Assembly (NCBI GenBank): GCA_037178625.1
Contig: CM074131.1
Location: forward strand, 2,418,001 to 2,482,000
Reading direction: 5' to 3'
Source of the DNA: Skeletonema tropicum
Lineage: Eukaryota; Bacillariophyta; Thalassiosirophyceae; Thalassiosirales; Thalassiosiraceae
Length of the DNA stretch: 64,000 bases
Part shown: positions 21,278 through 31,733 of the stretch, piece after piece
Position numbering within the stretch: the first letter of the stretch is position 1
Layout of the letters: every line of letters starts with the position of its first letter
Position numbers and translations under genes: made by a program
The notes under the pieces: generated by a model
Told to the model about the DNA's origin: nothing
Database searches by the model: none
What the model saw: only the letters and a program-made list of their open reading frames with translations

Positions 21278-23194
21278 ATGCGGCTTAGGTGGGCATTACT
21301 TTCACTCTGCTCATCGGCACAAAGTAAGCGGTTCTCTCGTCCTTTATCATTTGTGAACCGAGGTGATATTGGCAGCTTCATGCAAACTACACAACACAAG
21401 CGTTCTCGCGGAGATGAGACGAGCCAGCAAACCATCAAGAGAAGAATGACATACACAAGGCAAGATAGAAGTGATCACAGCAACTCAGACCTCTCATGCA
21501 AAGTTGGATTTCAGCAAAGATCTCCATACGAGGTAAAGCTCGGAAAGACAATCCACATATGCAAAAAATGCAATGGCGAATCAAAGGTTAGAGCTAACTT
21601 GGGAAAGAAGGCAAGAGCAAAAAGGAAAGAGAAGATGCTACAAACAGGCAATACAGATACTCAGTTTCCAACGAAGCCTTGCAATGAGTGCTATGCATCT
21701 GGCCTGATTGCAATAGATCCTAATAGCAATGAAGCCTATGAATACGATAATGCGGCAACATCCGAAGAACTTTCCGGTATATCAGTTGCGATCGTAGGAG
21801 GTGGTATCGGCGGTGTTGCATTAGCAGCTGCTTTGCAGCACAGAAATATCCCCTGCAAGGTATACGAACGAGACACATCTTTCGAGGAACGAAAGCAGGG
21901 GTATGGTCTAACAATGCAACAAGGTGCAAGAGCTCTTAGAGCACTAGGTTTCTTCACCTTGATTGATGACGACGGCAAAGAAGAAAGTGACAAACTCGTT
22001 AATGAATCTGAGAAAGAGCAAGGCGTCAAACCTACCAGATTTGGCATTCACTCAACTAGACACGTTGTACACAAGCCAGATGGCACGGTCGTAGGCGAGT
22101 GGGGCATGAAAGTCTGGGGCGGGAGATTCGAAAAGAATGGAAAGAAACACGCAAAACGTCAAAATGCTCACATCTCGCGACAGAATCTCCGCTCACTGTT
22201 GATGGAGATGCTACGCCCAGATACTATTCAGTGGGGTTATAAATTCATTGGATACAGTACGGCTGATGAAAAAAGCAATTCAGATGATGATATTAGTCAT
22301 TGTTCCAACGCACTTGAATTGAAGTTCAGACGAAGAGGTTTGAATGGACTTCACAAAGACGATCAAGATGTCACTACAAATGCCACGATTCTTGTTGGAT
22401 GCGATGGCCTTCGAAGCGCTGTGAGAGCGCAAAAATTGGGTACTGATGTTGCACCACTTCGATATCTGGATTGTATTGTCATTTTGGGTATAGCTCAATC
22501 ACCGTCAAACTCTCAGTTGACAGATGGTGAAACTGTGTTTCAGACCGCAGACGGAATCACTAGGTTGTATGCTATGCCATTTGCAAAAGCTGGGGAGGAA
22601 GCATCTGTTCTGGGGGACTCTGTTGATATAAACGCTGAGTCAAGAGGTTTGAGTATGTGGCAGCTATCATTTCCAATGGAGGAGTCAGATGCAAAGAAAT
22701 TAAGTTCACTGGGCCCAGCAGCTTTGAAGGAAGAAGCACTGAAACGCTGTTCATCGTGGCATGACCCAATCCCACAGCTTTTGAACAGCACACCACAAGA
22801 TCTCATCACTGGATATCCTTGCTATGACCGAGATCTAGTCGACAAAGACTGTCTTCGGCATGGATGCGACAGTGGAGACCCTGCTGCAGAGTTTGTGACT
22901 ATCCTTGGGGACGCTGCGCATCCCATGAGCCCTTTCAAAGGGCAAGGCGCTAACCAAGCGTTGCTGGATGCAGTTCTACTTGCCCGAAAGATTCACAGCG
23001 TGGTTCGAAAGAAGAAGGATGAGAGTCAACCTGTTCATGAACGTATACCGACAGCTCTCAGTGAATTCGAAGATGAAATGATACAAAGATCATCTGTGAA
23101 AGTGAAGAAATCAGCCGAGGCTGCCAGGTTTCTACATTCGGAAGTAGCGCTCAGTGAAGGTAACGTGACACGTGGTGCAGCTGCAGCCAAGTAA
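21278..23194 (+). CDS. FAD-dependent monooxygenase with N-terminal Cys-rich module
   Basis: The protein has 638 residues in one exon. From about residue 168 it is a class A flavoprotein monooxygenase. It has the dinucleotide loop VAIVGGGIGGVALAAALQHR, the NADPH/FAD motif LVGCDGLRSAVR and the flavin motif GDAAHPMSPFKGQGANQAL (about 544). Kynurenine 3-monooxygenase, zeaxanthin epoxidase and TetX share this fold. The substrate cannot be read. Residues 95-140 carry two pairs, CKKCNG and CNECYASGL, like half of a DnaJ-type zinc finger, which is unusual on this enzyme class. The first 35 residues are basic and Ser-rich and could be an organelle presequence (not certain). The gene begins 9 bp after the Sm-like stop on the same strand, so transcripts may overlap. 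Confidence 0.82.
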   Translation: MRLRWALLSLCSSAQSKRFSRPLSFVNRGDIGSFMQTTQHKRSRGDETSQQTIKRRMTYTRQDRSDHSNSDLSCKVGFQQRSPYEVKLGKTIHICKKCNGESKVRANLGKKARAKRKEKMLQTGNTDTQFPTKPCNECYASGLIAIDPNSNEAYEYDNAATSEELSGISVAIVGGGIGGVALAAALQHRNIPCKVYERDTSFEERKQGYGLTMQQGARALRALGFFTLIDDDGKEESDKLVNESEKEQGVKPTRFGIHSTRHVVHKPDGTVVGEWGMKVWGGRFEKNGKKHAKRQNAHISRQNLRSLLMEMLRPDTIQWGYKFIGYSTADEKSNSDDDISHCSNALELKFRRRGLNGLHKDDQDVTTNATILVGCDGLRSAVRAQKLGTDVAPLRYLDCIVILGIAQSPSNSQLTDGETVFQTADGITRLYAMPFAKAGEEASVLGDSVDINAESRGLSMWQLSFPMEESDAKKLSSLGPAALKEEALKRCSSWHDPIPQLLNSTPQDLITGYPCYDRDLVDKDCLRHGCDSGDPAAEFVTILGDAAHPMSPFKGQGANQALLDAVLLARKIHSVVRKKKDESQPVHERIPTALSEFEDEMIQRSSVKVKKSAEAARFLHSEVALSEGNVTRGAAAAK

Positions 23195-23688
23195 TAGAAA
23201 GTATTGTAAAGAGCGAATATGTTCTTCATCTTCTTCATAAACCTCCACACTTACTTCAGACGAAGTACATACTTATATAAGAAAAAAGAATGCCTAAATG
23301 CTTCTCAGGAGAAAGTACCTGGTCACTGAGGCAATTTGATTTGAACCCCGTTTGATCACGCGCGGAACACTGTGCGGGACACGAAGGCCAAGCACGGGCA
23401 GCTTCTTTGCTCACAAAACTTTCATGTGAATCGTTGCACTGAGAAGAGTGGTGAGAATATAATATATTATGTGGCTGGACTAGCTGACGCCTTTACTCCA
23501 GTGCAAATTACAGCGAAACACAGAGAAGATTGTTGGTTGAGCGAGGAACTGAAGGTCGGCGTTGCGGTAGAGCACAGCATCAATTTTCATCAAACACAAC
23601 GCAGGTGCGCTGGAAAAAGAGGTGCGATAAACAACAGTTTCAGTGGTTCGCTAAGAAAGAATCAAAGTAGAACATATATAATTTCACC
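23195..23688. other. Intergenic region before the PIP kinase
   Basis: These 494 bp hold the 3' end of the monooxygenase transcript and the PIP kinase promoter. Sequence just before the ATG (aacatatataatttcacc) contains a TATATAA-like stretch about 20 bp upstream, too close for a normal TATA box unless the leader is very short. No gene is seen. Confidence 0.35.
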
Positions 23689-26600
23689 ATGAGCACCAGC
23701 AACAACAACAAAATCCTTACAATGGATATGGCAGATGAGCCTCCCCCACCGCCACCAAAAAGTCCAGCATTCTCTAGCCCAACAGGGGCGGAAAGCGGCA
23801 ATTCCACCGGCACAGATACCACCGCCACCACAACAGGACATAACACAACAATAATATCTCCACCACCACCGCCGCCAGCTGTCCAATCTAGCCCACTGCT
23901 CTCACCTCCACCCCTCCTCCTCGTCGAAATCGAAGAGGGCACACCCGCAGCCGAGGCACTCCGCGCCAATCGCAATGTGCGCGTCTCCAAAGTCCTCAAG
24001 GTGGCCCGCTCTAACGAAAATACAGGCGGGAGTTCGTGTATTGAAATCTGCTGCACGAAGGGGGAGTGGTCTCCCTGGTCATGCGGGGGATAGGAGGGGA
24101 GCTCCGGCGTTTGTATCACCGAGAGATTTGGCGGCAAGTGGTGGTGGCGGTGATAATGATGCGAATGCGAATGGGGTAGGGGAGGAACAGTTGACTTTGA
24201 ATAATGCAGCTGGGTTACCGCCCCCGACTATACCGGAGGTGGATGATGAGGGGGATGATTCGGAAACTGGGAGTCCCAGTCGCAAAATGGTTGGAAAAAT
24301 GCCTTCAAAATCATCAGCAGCAGGTGCAGTATCTACACCCATTTCAGAAGCTTCTGCGGGAGGAGGGAGGGATAGAGGGGACTCGATTGCATCGGAAAAA
24401 TCACTGTCATTAGAGTTGGAATCGGGAAATATTAGCGAAATTGAAGGTGACGCCGATGTGGCAGTATCCGCTTTATCACCTCTACAGCAGTATCATCAAC
24501 AACAACAACAATCGCAGCAACAGCAACAACTTCAGCAGCAGCCAAGTTACATGGTTCACTCGTTACTTCTCGCTAATTCTTCCAATAACAATCAAACTAC
24601 GCACGCCGCACTTCCAGCTGCCGTGGCAGCGGCATGTCGTGCGGGGGAAGAGTTGGAACGGAGACGAGGTACAATAACATCGGAGCAACGTCCCATTCTT
24701 GGTCATAGACGTGTAGTTAGTCATGGTGGGGAGCAGCCATTAACATCACCAATATCAACGCCGAGATGGTCAATATTCAAGTCTCACAAGGCGTTATCTC
24801 CCACAGCGTCTGATGATAATAAATCGAAAGATTCGATTCCTGACCAACAGCAGGTTGATGCGACTCAAAATAATGACCAACGATCGCGCAGAAGATTAAC
24901 CGTGAGCCATGTAGAAACTCGACCCACCACCATCTTTCGACGACACTCTTCAAAAGATTCATTACGAATGCCCTCTGAAATAGCAGTTGCTGAAACTCAA
25001 AAGCACGCTAACCATGCTGATGATCACTCGCATGATTTTGAGGATTTGAGTGATGATGAAATATTAACGGCGGAGTTTCACGATAAGAAGAAAACTTCAT
25101 ACCTCGGTGATGACGACGACGATGACGATGTATTAGTGAAGAAGACGCATGTTGATCCTATCGTGATCAAACTCCCTGATCAATTCAACGAGGAAGAGTC
25201 TAGTGCGCAAAAGGGGCAACAGGAGGTAGATGACGAGAGTAAGCCAGCAGAAGTGCCAGGATTGAAGAAGAAAAAACTTCTCTCAAAACGATTCCTAACT
25301 TTGGCAAAGGAGGATAATGACTCGTTTCACTTCCACGGACCGAACTCGGTTCGAAAGTGGGTAAACCGTCGCAGGACGAGGACGTCGGCGGAGAAAATGC
25401 GGTCATACGTGAAAGGGAAAGTCATCGATGGGAAGCATGAATTATACACAATGTCTATTGCTGTCATGTTGGGAATGAGGACATCGATAGGAAGAACGAA
25501 TTTGGAAATGAGTCAGACCGCCCACAATAAGCTGCAATGGCTAGACAATGATGACTTGATGGAAGTCGTAAAGTACGTCTTCCCTCCTCGAGGTGGTGCT
25601 ATCACACCCCCGCATCCTTTGAGCCACACGTTCAAATTCAAAGACTATTCTCCTCTTGGTTTTGCATACCTACGAAGGATGTTTGGTGTGAATGAGTATG
25701 ACTTTTTGTTGTCCGTTTGTGGAAATGCCAATTACATTGAATTCCAATCGAATGCCAAGAGTGGTCAATTTTTCTTTTATTCCAAGGATGGGAAATACAT
25801 GATCAAAACCATGACGAATGCAGAGAGCAAATTTTTACGAAGGATATTACCGCACTACTTCCGCCATTGCTCCCAGAATCCTAATACGTTGGTGACGAAA
25901 TTTTTGGGCATGTACCGTGTCAAGCTCTACCATCTGCGACGTAATGTGAAATTTGTCGTGATGAAATCAGTATATGACACAGATAAACATCTTGACCAAC
26001 TTTTTGATGTGAAAGGTTCTTCGAAGGGGAGAGATGCGAGGCCCGGGGAGGCTGTAAAGAAAGACAATGATGTGCGGCGTGCACTCCCTGATGGTGCCTT
26101 TACCTTGGAACCTAGTTTACGTGAAAAATTGAGAATTCAAGTAAAGAAAGATTGTGAATGGCTCAAGTCTATGAAGATTATGGACTATTCGATGTTGATT
26201 GGTGTCCACAATATTAGGCCGCAGAGGAGATCAACCAAAATCAAGAGTGGCAAAGGCCAAACTGATCAAGACAGCGTCATTTCTGCTTCATCTGCAAAAT
26301 CGGGAAGTCAGCAGTCAATGCAATCAGTGCGTCATTTCTTGAACGATGATGCTGACGAGATTTCCAATTCATCTGTAGACGCATCGCATGCTGCAACTCT
26401 GGAGCATTATCTTGATGACGACGATGACGACAGCTTCCTAAAAGGCTCCACTTTTCGCAAACAAGGGAGGAAGCGTGACGCAACGCCTCTGATGGATTCC
26501 TTGGTGGATGACGGCAGCTATAGTACTTTGCGTTTGGCACATAGTGTTGAAGCGGAAGATGAGTCTACAGTGAAAGACAAACTAAAAGCAGAGGCACTTG

Positions 26601-27256
26601 TAGAACAGGCGATTCAAGACATGTATTGGCCATTTCATCGCTACTATGATATTCAAGGACGCCGGCGTGTCAATCCAATTCGACCATGCTTGGTCACTGA
26701 TAACAGAAAGAAAGGATCTGGACAAACGCGTCAACCTTCATCATCTCGAGACGCACCTATTTCCCTTTTAACTTCAATCAACGAAACGAGTGTTGAATCT
26801 GTGCTTGATAATGGCGGAAAAGTCAATTTACCGACGTTTGAACAGCCTCTGTCATTTAGAAAGGATGGAGGCTTCATGATGGACTTGACAGGGATGCAAC
26901 AACCTCTGAAATTGAGTGTTCCAGGAGCTCCTGAAATGGTGGATTATTGTGATGGTAAAATCTTTTACATGGGGATCATCGACATTCTCCAACAATTCAA
27001 CATTCGCAAAAGATTTGAAGCAAGATATCGCAAAATAGGAACGAAGGGGTGGGAAGCAGCCAGCTGTGTGCATCCAACTCTCTACGCAGATCGATTTGTT
27101 CGCTTTTACGACGAATATACAGAGGGTATCAACCTTCGTGAGAATGATAGTCTTGGGAATGAATCTACATCCGAGAAAGAAGACAATGATACGGATGGTC
27201 AGGATGAAAACGAAGAGTGTGTGACCTTCGATGACATCAAAGATAAAGCTGAATGA
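23689..27256 (+). CDS. Phosphatidylinositol phosphate kinase (PIP5K family), one frame change near N-terminus
   Basis: The likely start ATG at 23689 (MSTSNNNKILTMDMADEPPP) opens a Pro/Ser/Thr-rich segment. Between about 24000 and 24090 the reading must change frame to join the long frame ending at 27256. Nucleotides 24100-25370 encode a disordered Gln/Ser/Asp-rich region. The lipid kinase core runs from about 25395 (MRSYVKGKVIDGKHELYTMS) to 27130. It includes FKFKDYSPLGFAYLRRMFGV, the ATP-lysine region GKYMIKTMTNAESKFLRRIL, HYFRHCSQNPNTLVTKFLG, the catalytic MKIMDYSMLIGVHN and the DFG-equivalent FYMGIIDILQQFNIRKRFE. An acidic insert splits the last two, as in the family. It should make PI(4,5)P2 at membranes. 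The large N-terminal region has no recognisable domain such as MORN repeats. Confidence 0.88.
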
Positions 27257-27461
27257 TTGTGCAAGACGCAGCACAATGATAATTTGGAGTAATATGAACC
27301 CAACTTGTTACATTTTTTCAATCTGTTCTAATGCATTGCTGATGATAATCATCATTCTGCAAGAAATCGATAATCATCATTCTGCAAGAAATCATCATTT
27401 TTTCATCATACATTACATGGCAACCGAAGCGCAAAGCTATGGTGGTAGACATGCCTGCGCT

Positions 27462-28026
27462 TTACTTTGCCGTGTCGCCTAATACTACCGAAGATTCATA
27501 ATCCACAGCCATTGGCGGTTCTGCCAACACCGGCAAAACGCATTCTTTCTTCATTTTAACATGCAACGGGTGGTCCTGATATACTTTGAGAGCTTTGGAA
27601 AGGAAACAAAGACGAAATATTTTAGAGACAAAACACCAGGACAAGCAAGTTCTGAGTATAATTATTAACTTCCCACTCACCTTCCTTGGACTCTAGTCGA
27701 ACCGACAACGTATGCGTATGTCCATTGCGTCGATCAGGCATCCACTCCTCCGCAAAGGTGGCACCAATTGTGATGGAGATTACACCAGGTATGGCCCTCA
27801 ATGAATGTGTGCCCTCAACAAGCTTTTTGATATCCTCTTCGGAGGTATCGGATTTCACTTTGAGCAACACAATGTGCTCAATTACAGTTGAAGATTTCGA
27901 CATGTCGAGGTAATTTGGGACGATAGTACGATATCCAGGAGATAGAAACAATATCAAAACAACCAATATGGTAACCAATGCCCAGTATTTGTTGTGCAAA
28001 TGCTTATACCCAACAATCTTGCTCAA
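27462..28026 (-). CDS. Stress-responsive A/B barrel (Dabb) protein with membrane anchor
   Basis: The exons are 28026-27681 and 27592-27462. The 88-nt intron is gtgagt...ccaaag, giving 158 residues. Residues 14-32 are a single membrane segment (YWALVTILVVLILFLSPG). From about 46 the Dabb fold begins: VIEHIVLLKVKSDTSEEDIK, the loop IPGVISITIGATFAEE, HTHTLSVRLES, and across the splice EALKVYQDHPLHVKMKKECV. Dabb proteins are small dimeric barrels. Some are enzymes (olivetolic acid cyclase) and most are of unknown function. The internal Met before SKSSTVIEH would give an unanchored form and could be an alternative start. Splicing is supported by continuity of the conserved A-L-x-x-Y-x-x-H-P-x-H segment. 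Confidence 0.85.
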
Positions 28027-28320
28027 TGCAATGCATGAAGCAAAAGAAAAAAGATCACTGCATGCAGAATCCGCAACTCAATTGAAATTGCGAAGGCGAA
28101 AGTCACGTAGGAATTTTAATAGAATTAATACTACATTTTGACCCTAGCAACTATTTTTCACTTCGACACCTCCTAACCAACACGGTTCATATCTGCTAGC
28201 GAGCTTCTGATGGGGATGCATATGTATTCTCAGAAGCTCTTAATGATAAAATAAGTAAGAAATGATGTGTACCATACCTATACCTAGTTCAACAGCATTA
28301 ACTTCATTACAAAAGTTGCT

Positions 28321-29709
28321 TCATTCCTCTGTGACACTTGTCTGAAACAACTTGCCCTGAGCTTTGAAAAGTTCTCGAGCGTACTCATAAAGCCGAATAT
28401 CAAACGAGTTCTGCTCATACAGCCTGTTCCAAGCCTCGCTTCCCTCAAGGACAGGCTCATGCCGATTCTTCCCTGGCCAATCCCAATACCATAGTTTTTC
28501 TTGACAATCATATCTTCTCTGGGACTTCTCGGCCTTCACATCAAACAACATCTCAAGCCTTCGCATTGACTCTGCCTTTTCTTGCAGCAGCCCAATGATG
28601 CACTTGGTTCGGAGGACTTCCTTGGCAATGGCTTCATGCTCAGGAGACAGCTCTCCTGAAAGAGAATTCGATAAAAACCGAGTCATCCAATTGTTCTCCA
28701 CCAAGGATGACCTCGAGTACTGCTCTACAGTAGACAACGACACCATCTGCTCTGCATATGCCTTGTTCCTCTTCAAGTTGTAGTACAACGACACAGCACG
28801 CTCAATTGGATGCCGAAACATTGCTATCATGTATCCTTTATGATCAGGATCAAAGATGCCTGCTCCATCGTATAGATAACTGGAGCTGACCATATCAACT
28901 TCGCTCCACCCTCCCACTCCCAACCCCTTGGCACGTTCAATACCAGCGGGGTTGCTCATATCTACGTTGGCATACTTCATACCATTGCCTTCCACAACTT
29001 GGAGAGTATCTCCTATAGCATCACCATTACCAGCTTCCGATGCCATGGTCAATCCCAAGCAATGAGAAGCAATCCGTCGGATGGACGTCGATCCACAACG
29101 TGGTATTGTCCACAAGTACAGTTTGTTCTTCTCGGGATCATAAGGTTCTTCAAAGACGTTGGCAAGTCCCGACAGTTGCCAAGGGACTTCGATTTGTTTA
29201 TCGAATAAAACAACTGGCGTGTCTTCAATGTTTTGGTGTTGCCCTGAAAGATCTGTTTTCACATTCAAGAGTGTCTCTCTGTGCTCTAAATCGTATGCTT
29301 CCGCCGACGTATCTGATTTCGTACCGCTACTACTTAGGGACGTCGACAATACTGATGCGCTGGACCAGTATTCATGAAAACCTTGATATCCTCCAATAGA
29401 ACATACCAACAAGAGTATAGCAAGCGCCACTTTTGGTGCACGGTATGGGTCATGACCACTCCGTTTTTTCATCCTAAATCCCAGAATCATTTCTGTATCA
29501 TCTCCAGCCTCTCCTTCTAATAGAGGCAATGAATCAATCGTTCTTTTTACTATATGGCGTCGTGGTCGTTTCATGGTGGCTGCTCTAGTTTTGTTCTTTC
29601 CTCTTGGCTTGGCAGATTCGGAAGAAGACTTTAGGAGATACTGCTGCTCTTCCTGCTGCCGACTACCGTCGCTGTCATGGCTGCTGTCCAATTGCACCTC
29701 GCTTAACAT
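28321..29709 (-). CDS. Golgi-type membrane sulfotransferase
   Basis: The protein has 462 residues in one exon. A basic cytosolic tail (MKRPRRHIVKRT) precedes one membrane segment at about 92-110 (KVALAILLLVCSIGGYQG), giving type II topology. In the lumenal part, WTIPRCGSTSIRRIASH (about 201) is the 5'-phosphosulfate-binding loop and FRHPIERAVSLYYNLKR (about 298) the 3'-phosphate-binding motif of PAPS-dependent sulfotransferases. ENNWMTRFLSN and LYEYARELF near the C-terminus are shared with the gene at 31734-34850, so the two are paralogues. It probably sulfates cell-wall or secreted polysaccharide. The acceptor is unknown. Confidence 0.82.
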   Translation of the reverse strand: MLSEVQLDSSHDSDGSRQQEEQQYLLKSSSESAKPRGKNKTRAATMKRPRRHIVKRTIDSLPLLEGEAGDDTEMILGFRMKKRSGHDPYRAPKVALAILLLVCSIGGYQGFHEYWSSASVLSTSLSSSGTKSDTSAEAYDLEHRETLLNVKTDLSGQHQNIEDTPVVLFDKQIEVPWQLSGLANVFEEPYDPEKNKLYLWTIPRCGSTSIRRIASHCLGLTMASEAGNGDAIGDTLQVVEGNGMKYANVDMSNPAGIERAKGLGVGGWSEVDMVSSSYLYDGAGIFDPDHKGYMIAMFRHPIERAVSLYYNLKRNKAYAEQMVSLSTVEQYSRSSLVENNWMTRFLSNSLSGELSPEHEAIAKEVLRTKCIIGLLQEKAESMRRLEMLFDVKAEKSQRRYDCQEKLWYWDWPGKNRHEPVLEGSEAWNRLYEQNSFDIRLYEYARELFKAQGKLFQTSVTEE

Positions 29710-30149
29710 GGTTTCTTGCTGGTAGTAGCTGATCTAAATGGCTTGAGACCTACTTTGTATCTCCAATACACTGCACCTAATCTCCTACTTCTTTCACAAC
29801 ATAACGTCAACATAATGCCATCTTTGCCGCGTGATGAATTGTCGTCCATGCATAATCCAGTCACCAGTCAACATCATGTGACCGCGACAGGTGACCGGTG
29901 ACTGTGGCGTGACGCTCCTCCGTGATCTTGTGATCGTGATTTGGAAGAGCCATCGTGATCAAGCGAGTACCGCACAGGATATGGACAATGACTCATATGT
30001 CCAATAATTTTGGGACTTTTATCCGGACATAATATTGTTCATTTTCGCTCTTATTTTGCACTTCGCTGCTAGCTGTTCTGACTCTCTCGAATTTCATTGC
30101 GTCGACTCTCATTGAGCAGTGGTGTAAGATCTGACCATCTATTAATACA
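29710..30149. promoter_or_regulatory. Divergent intergenic region
   Basis: This 440-bp gap lies between outward-facing genes. A cluster of gtgac/gtcac words occurs at 29860-29930 (cagtcaccagtcaacatcatgtgac, gacaggtgaccggtgactgtgg, ggcgtgacgc). GTGACC/GGTCAC pairs could serve as paired protein-binding half-sites. This is seen in sequence only and its function is unknown. Confidence 0.35.
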
Positions 30150-30824
30150 ATGGTCGCCGCATTCACCCACAACACGGGCATAACAGGCCTGCATCGAAGC
30201 AGCTCCTCCAAGCTTTTCTTGTCGTCACATGATTATCAAACTTCAAATTTGAATTCTTTCCTCACGTCTGTGACGACATTCGATGGATCCGATCTCACAG
30301 ATACAGTCGTGAGGTCAAATACCTTTTGGTCGACACTTTCAGCGAAATTGCCATATTTCATCGCTGCAGAACTCTTGTCCACTCTTACTTTCGTTGCAAT
30401 TGCATATGTGCTGGCGAAGCAGGGTCAGTTCTTGATAGACAAAGTCTCGTCAGATGCACAAAAACCAAAACAATTCAAACGATTGGACGATATATCACCT
30501 CCAGTACAATTAGATTTTGCAAAACTGCTTCTGTGTATAGTTATTGATACTTTGGGCTCGGCAAATGAGGCAGTACCTCTGGTTGGAGAATTAGTTGATG
30601 TGGTATATGCACCTATTGCTGCCCTTCTCCTCAGACAGCTGTTCAATGGATCAAATGTGGTTTTTCTATTAGAGTTTGCAGAGGAGATATTGCCATTCAC
30701 AGATGTATTACCACTAGCAACTATTTGCTGGGTGGTGGAAGCTTTCTTTGGAAATGGCAACTTGGCGAAAGCACTCAGGATTGGTGCGTATGCACCTGCT
30801 GAATCTGATATTGATAGACGTTAA
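30150..30824 (+). CDS. Conserved multi-pass membrane protein, possibly plastid
   Basis: The protein has 224 residues in one exon. The first 65 residues are Ser/Thr-rich and may be a targeting region. Membrane segments lie at about 72-95 (PYFIAAELLSTLTFVAIAYV), 123-140 (LDFAKLLLCIVIDTLG), 150-165 (VDVVYAPIAALLLRQLF) and 185-200 (VLPLATICWVVEAFFG). The pattern VPLVGELVDVVYAPIAALLL followed by FAEEILPFTDVLPLATICW resembles, from memory, a small family of plant and algal plastid membrane proteins without known function. I give no role. Confidence 0.65.
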   Translation: MVAAFTHNTGITGLHRSSSSKLFLSSHDYQTSNLNSFLTSVTTFDGSDLTDTVVRSNTFWSTLSAKLPYFIAAELLSTLTFVAIAYVLAKQGQFLIDKVSSDAQKPKQFKRLDDISPPVQLDFAKLLLCIVIDTLGSANEAVPLVGELVDVVYAPIAALLLRQLFNGSNVVFLLEFAEEILPFTDVLPLATICWVVEAFFGNGNLAKALRIGAYAPAESDIDRR

Positions 30825-31733
30825 AGCAGATGTAAAGCCACCTACACTTCTGCAATCCAACAAACAAGAAGATATAGATTCAGCTATGTGATGTTATCGC
30901 ATGAATTGAAATGCTGATGCAAATGAAAATGAGCTGATACCTACTAAATGGACACTTTACTTGTTATTTGTCACCACTTCGAGAGCATGGTTGTATGCAG
31001 CAAGAACCGCATAATTGATCAAGTTTAGAGTCAAGGACACAAGGCTCCGACGAGGCTTGGCAAATTTCAAAAGCTGTTAGTTTTTCACAATGGAACCCAT
31101 CGGGTCGTATTTAACGTCGCTTCAAGCTAATATTATACTTATTTATCTCTACCAACACAACCTGTCTGGGCAGAGTGCTATTTTGTTTCAAAGCAGCACT
31201 GCTCTCCTCACTTTAAATTGAGACAGAATCATTTTCGCTTCATTTGCCAGCTGTAGCTGTAGAGAAGAATGAATGCAGGGAAGGCTGATACTACTCCTAG
31301 TACCTACTGCATTTATTGGACATTGGAATTTTGTCCCAAAATCGTGATCGGACACGAGAACCAGGAGAAACGCGAGAAACCATTTTCCTAAGTGACTATG
31401 ACCCTGGTTTTGCACCAATCTAATCACAAAACTTGACACACGTCCTTGAGCTTGTTTTCGTCATGCTGTGCGGAAGAGGGGCCAATCTGCCATTATCATT
31501 CTCTGTTTGCAGCACATATCCAATCATTGACCCCGCAACCTCTGCCGGCCATTAAACGACCCTTCCGTCGCCCGTAAATAGCAGCGATAGTGAGGAATTG
31601 AGCAGGCCGTCTCGAACGCAGGCATCGCACCAACTGCACATCTCCGTTCGAGCTAATTGTTGCGTTGCAGAGATACATTGCAAGTAGGACTGATTATTTA
31701 GATGAGTACTTCATTAGCGACAGAGCATAAACC
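30825..31733. other. Intergenic region, nothing recognised
   Basis: These 909 bp contain no supported gene, repeat or RNA. They hold the 3' end of the membrane-protein transcript and the promoter of the second sulfotransferase gene. Confidence 0.4.
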
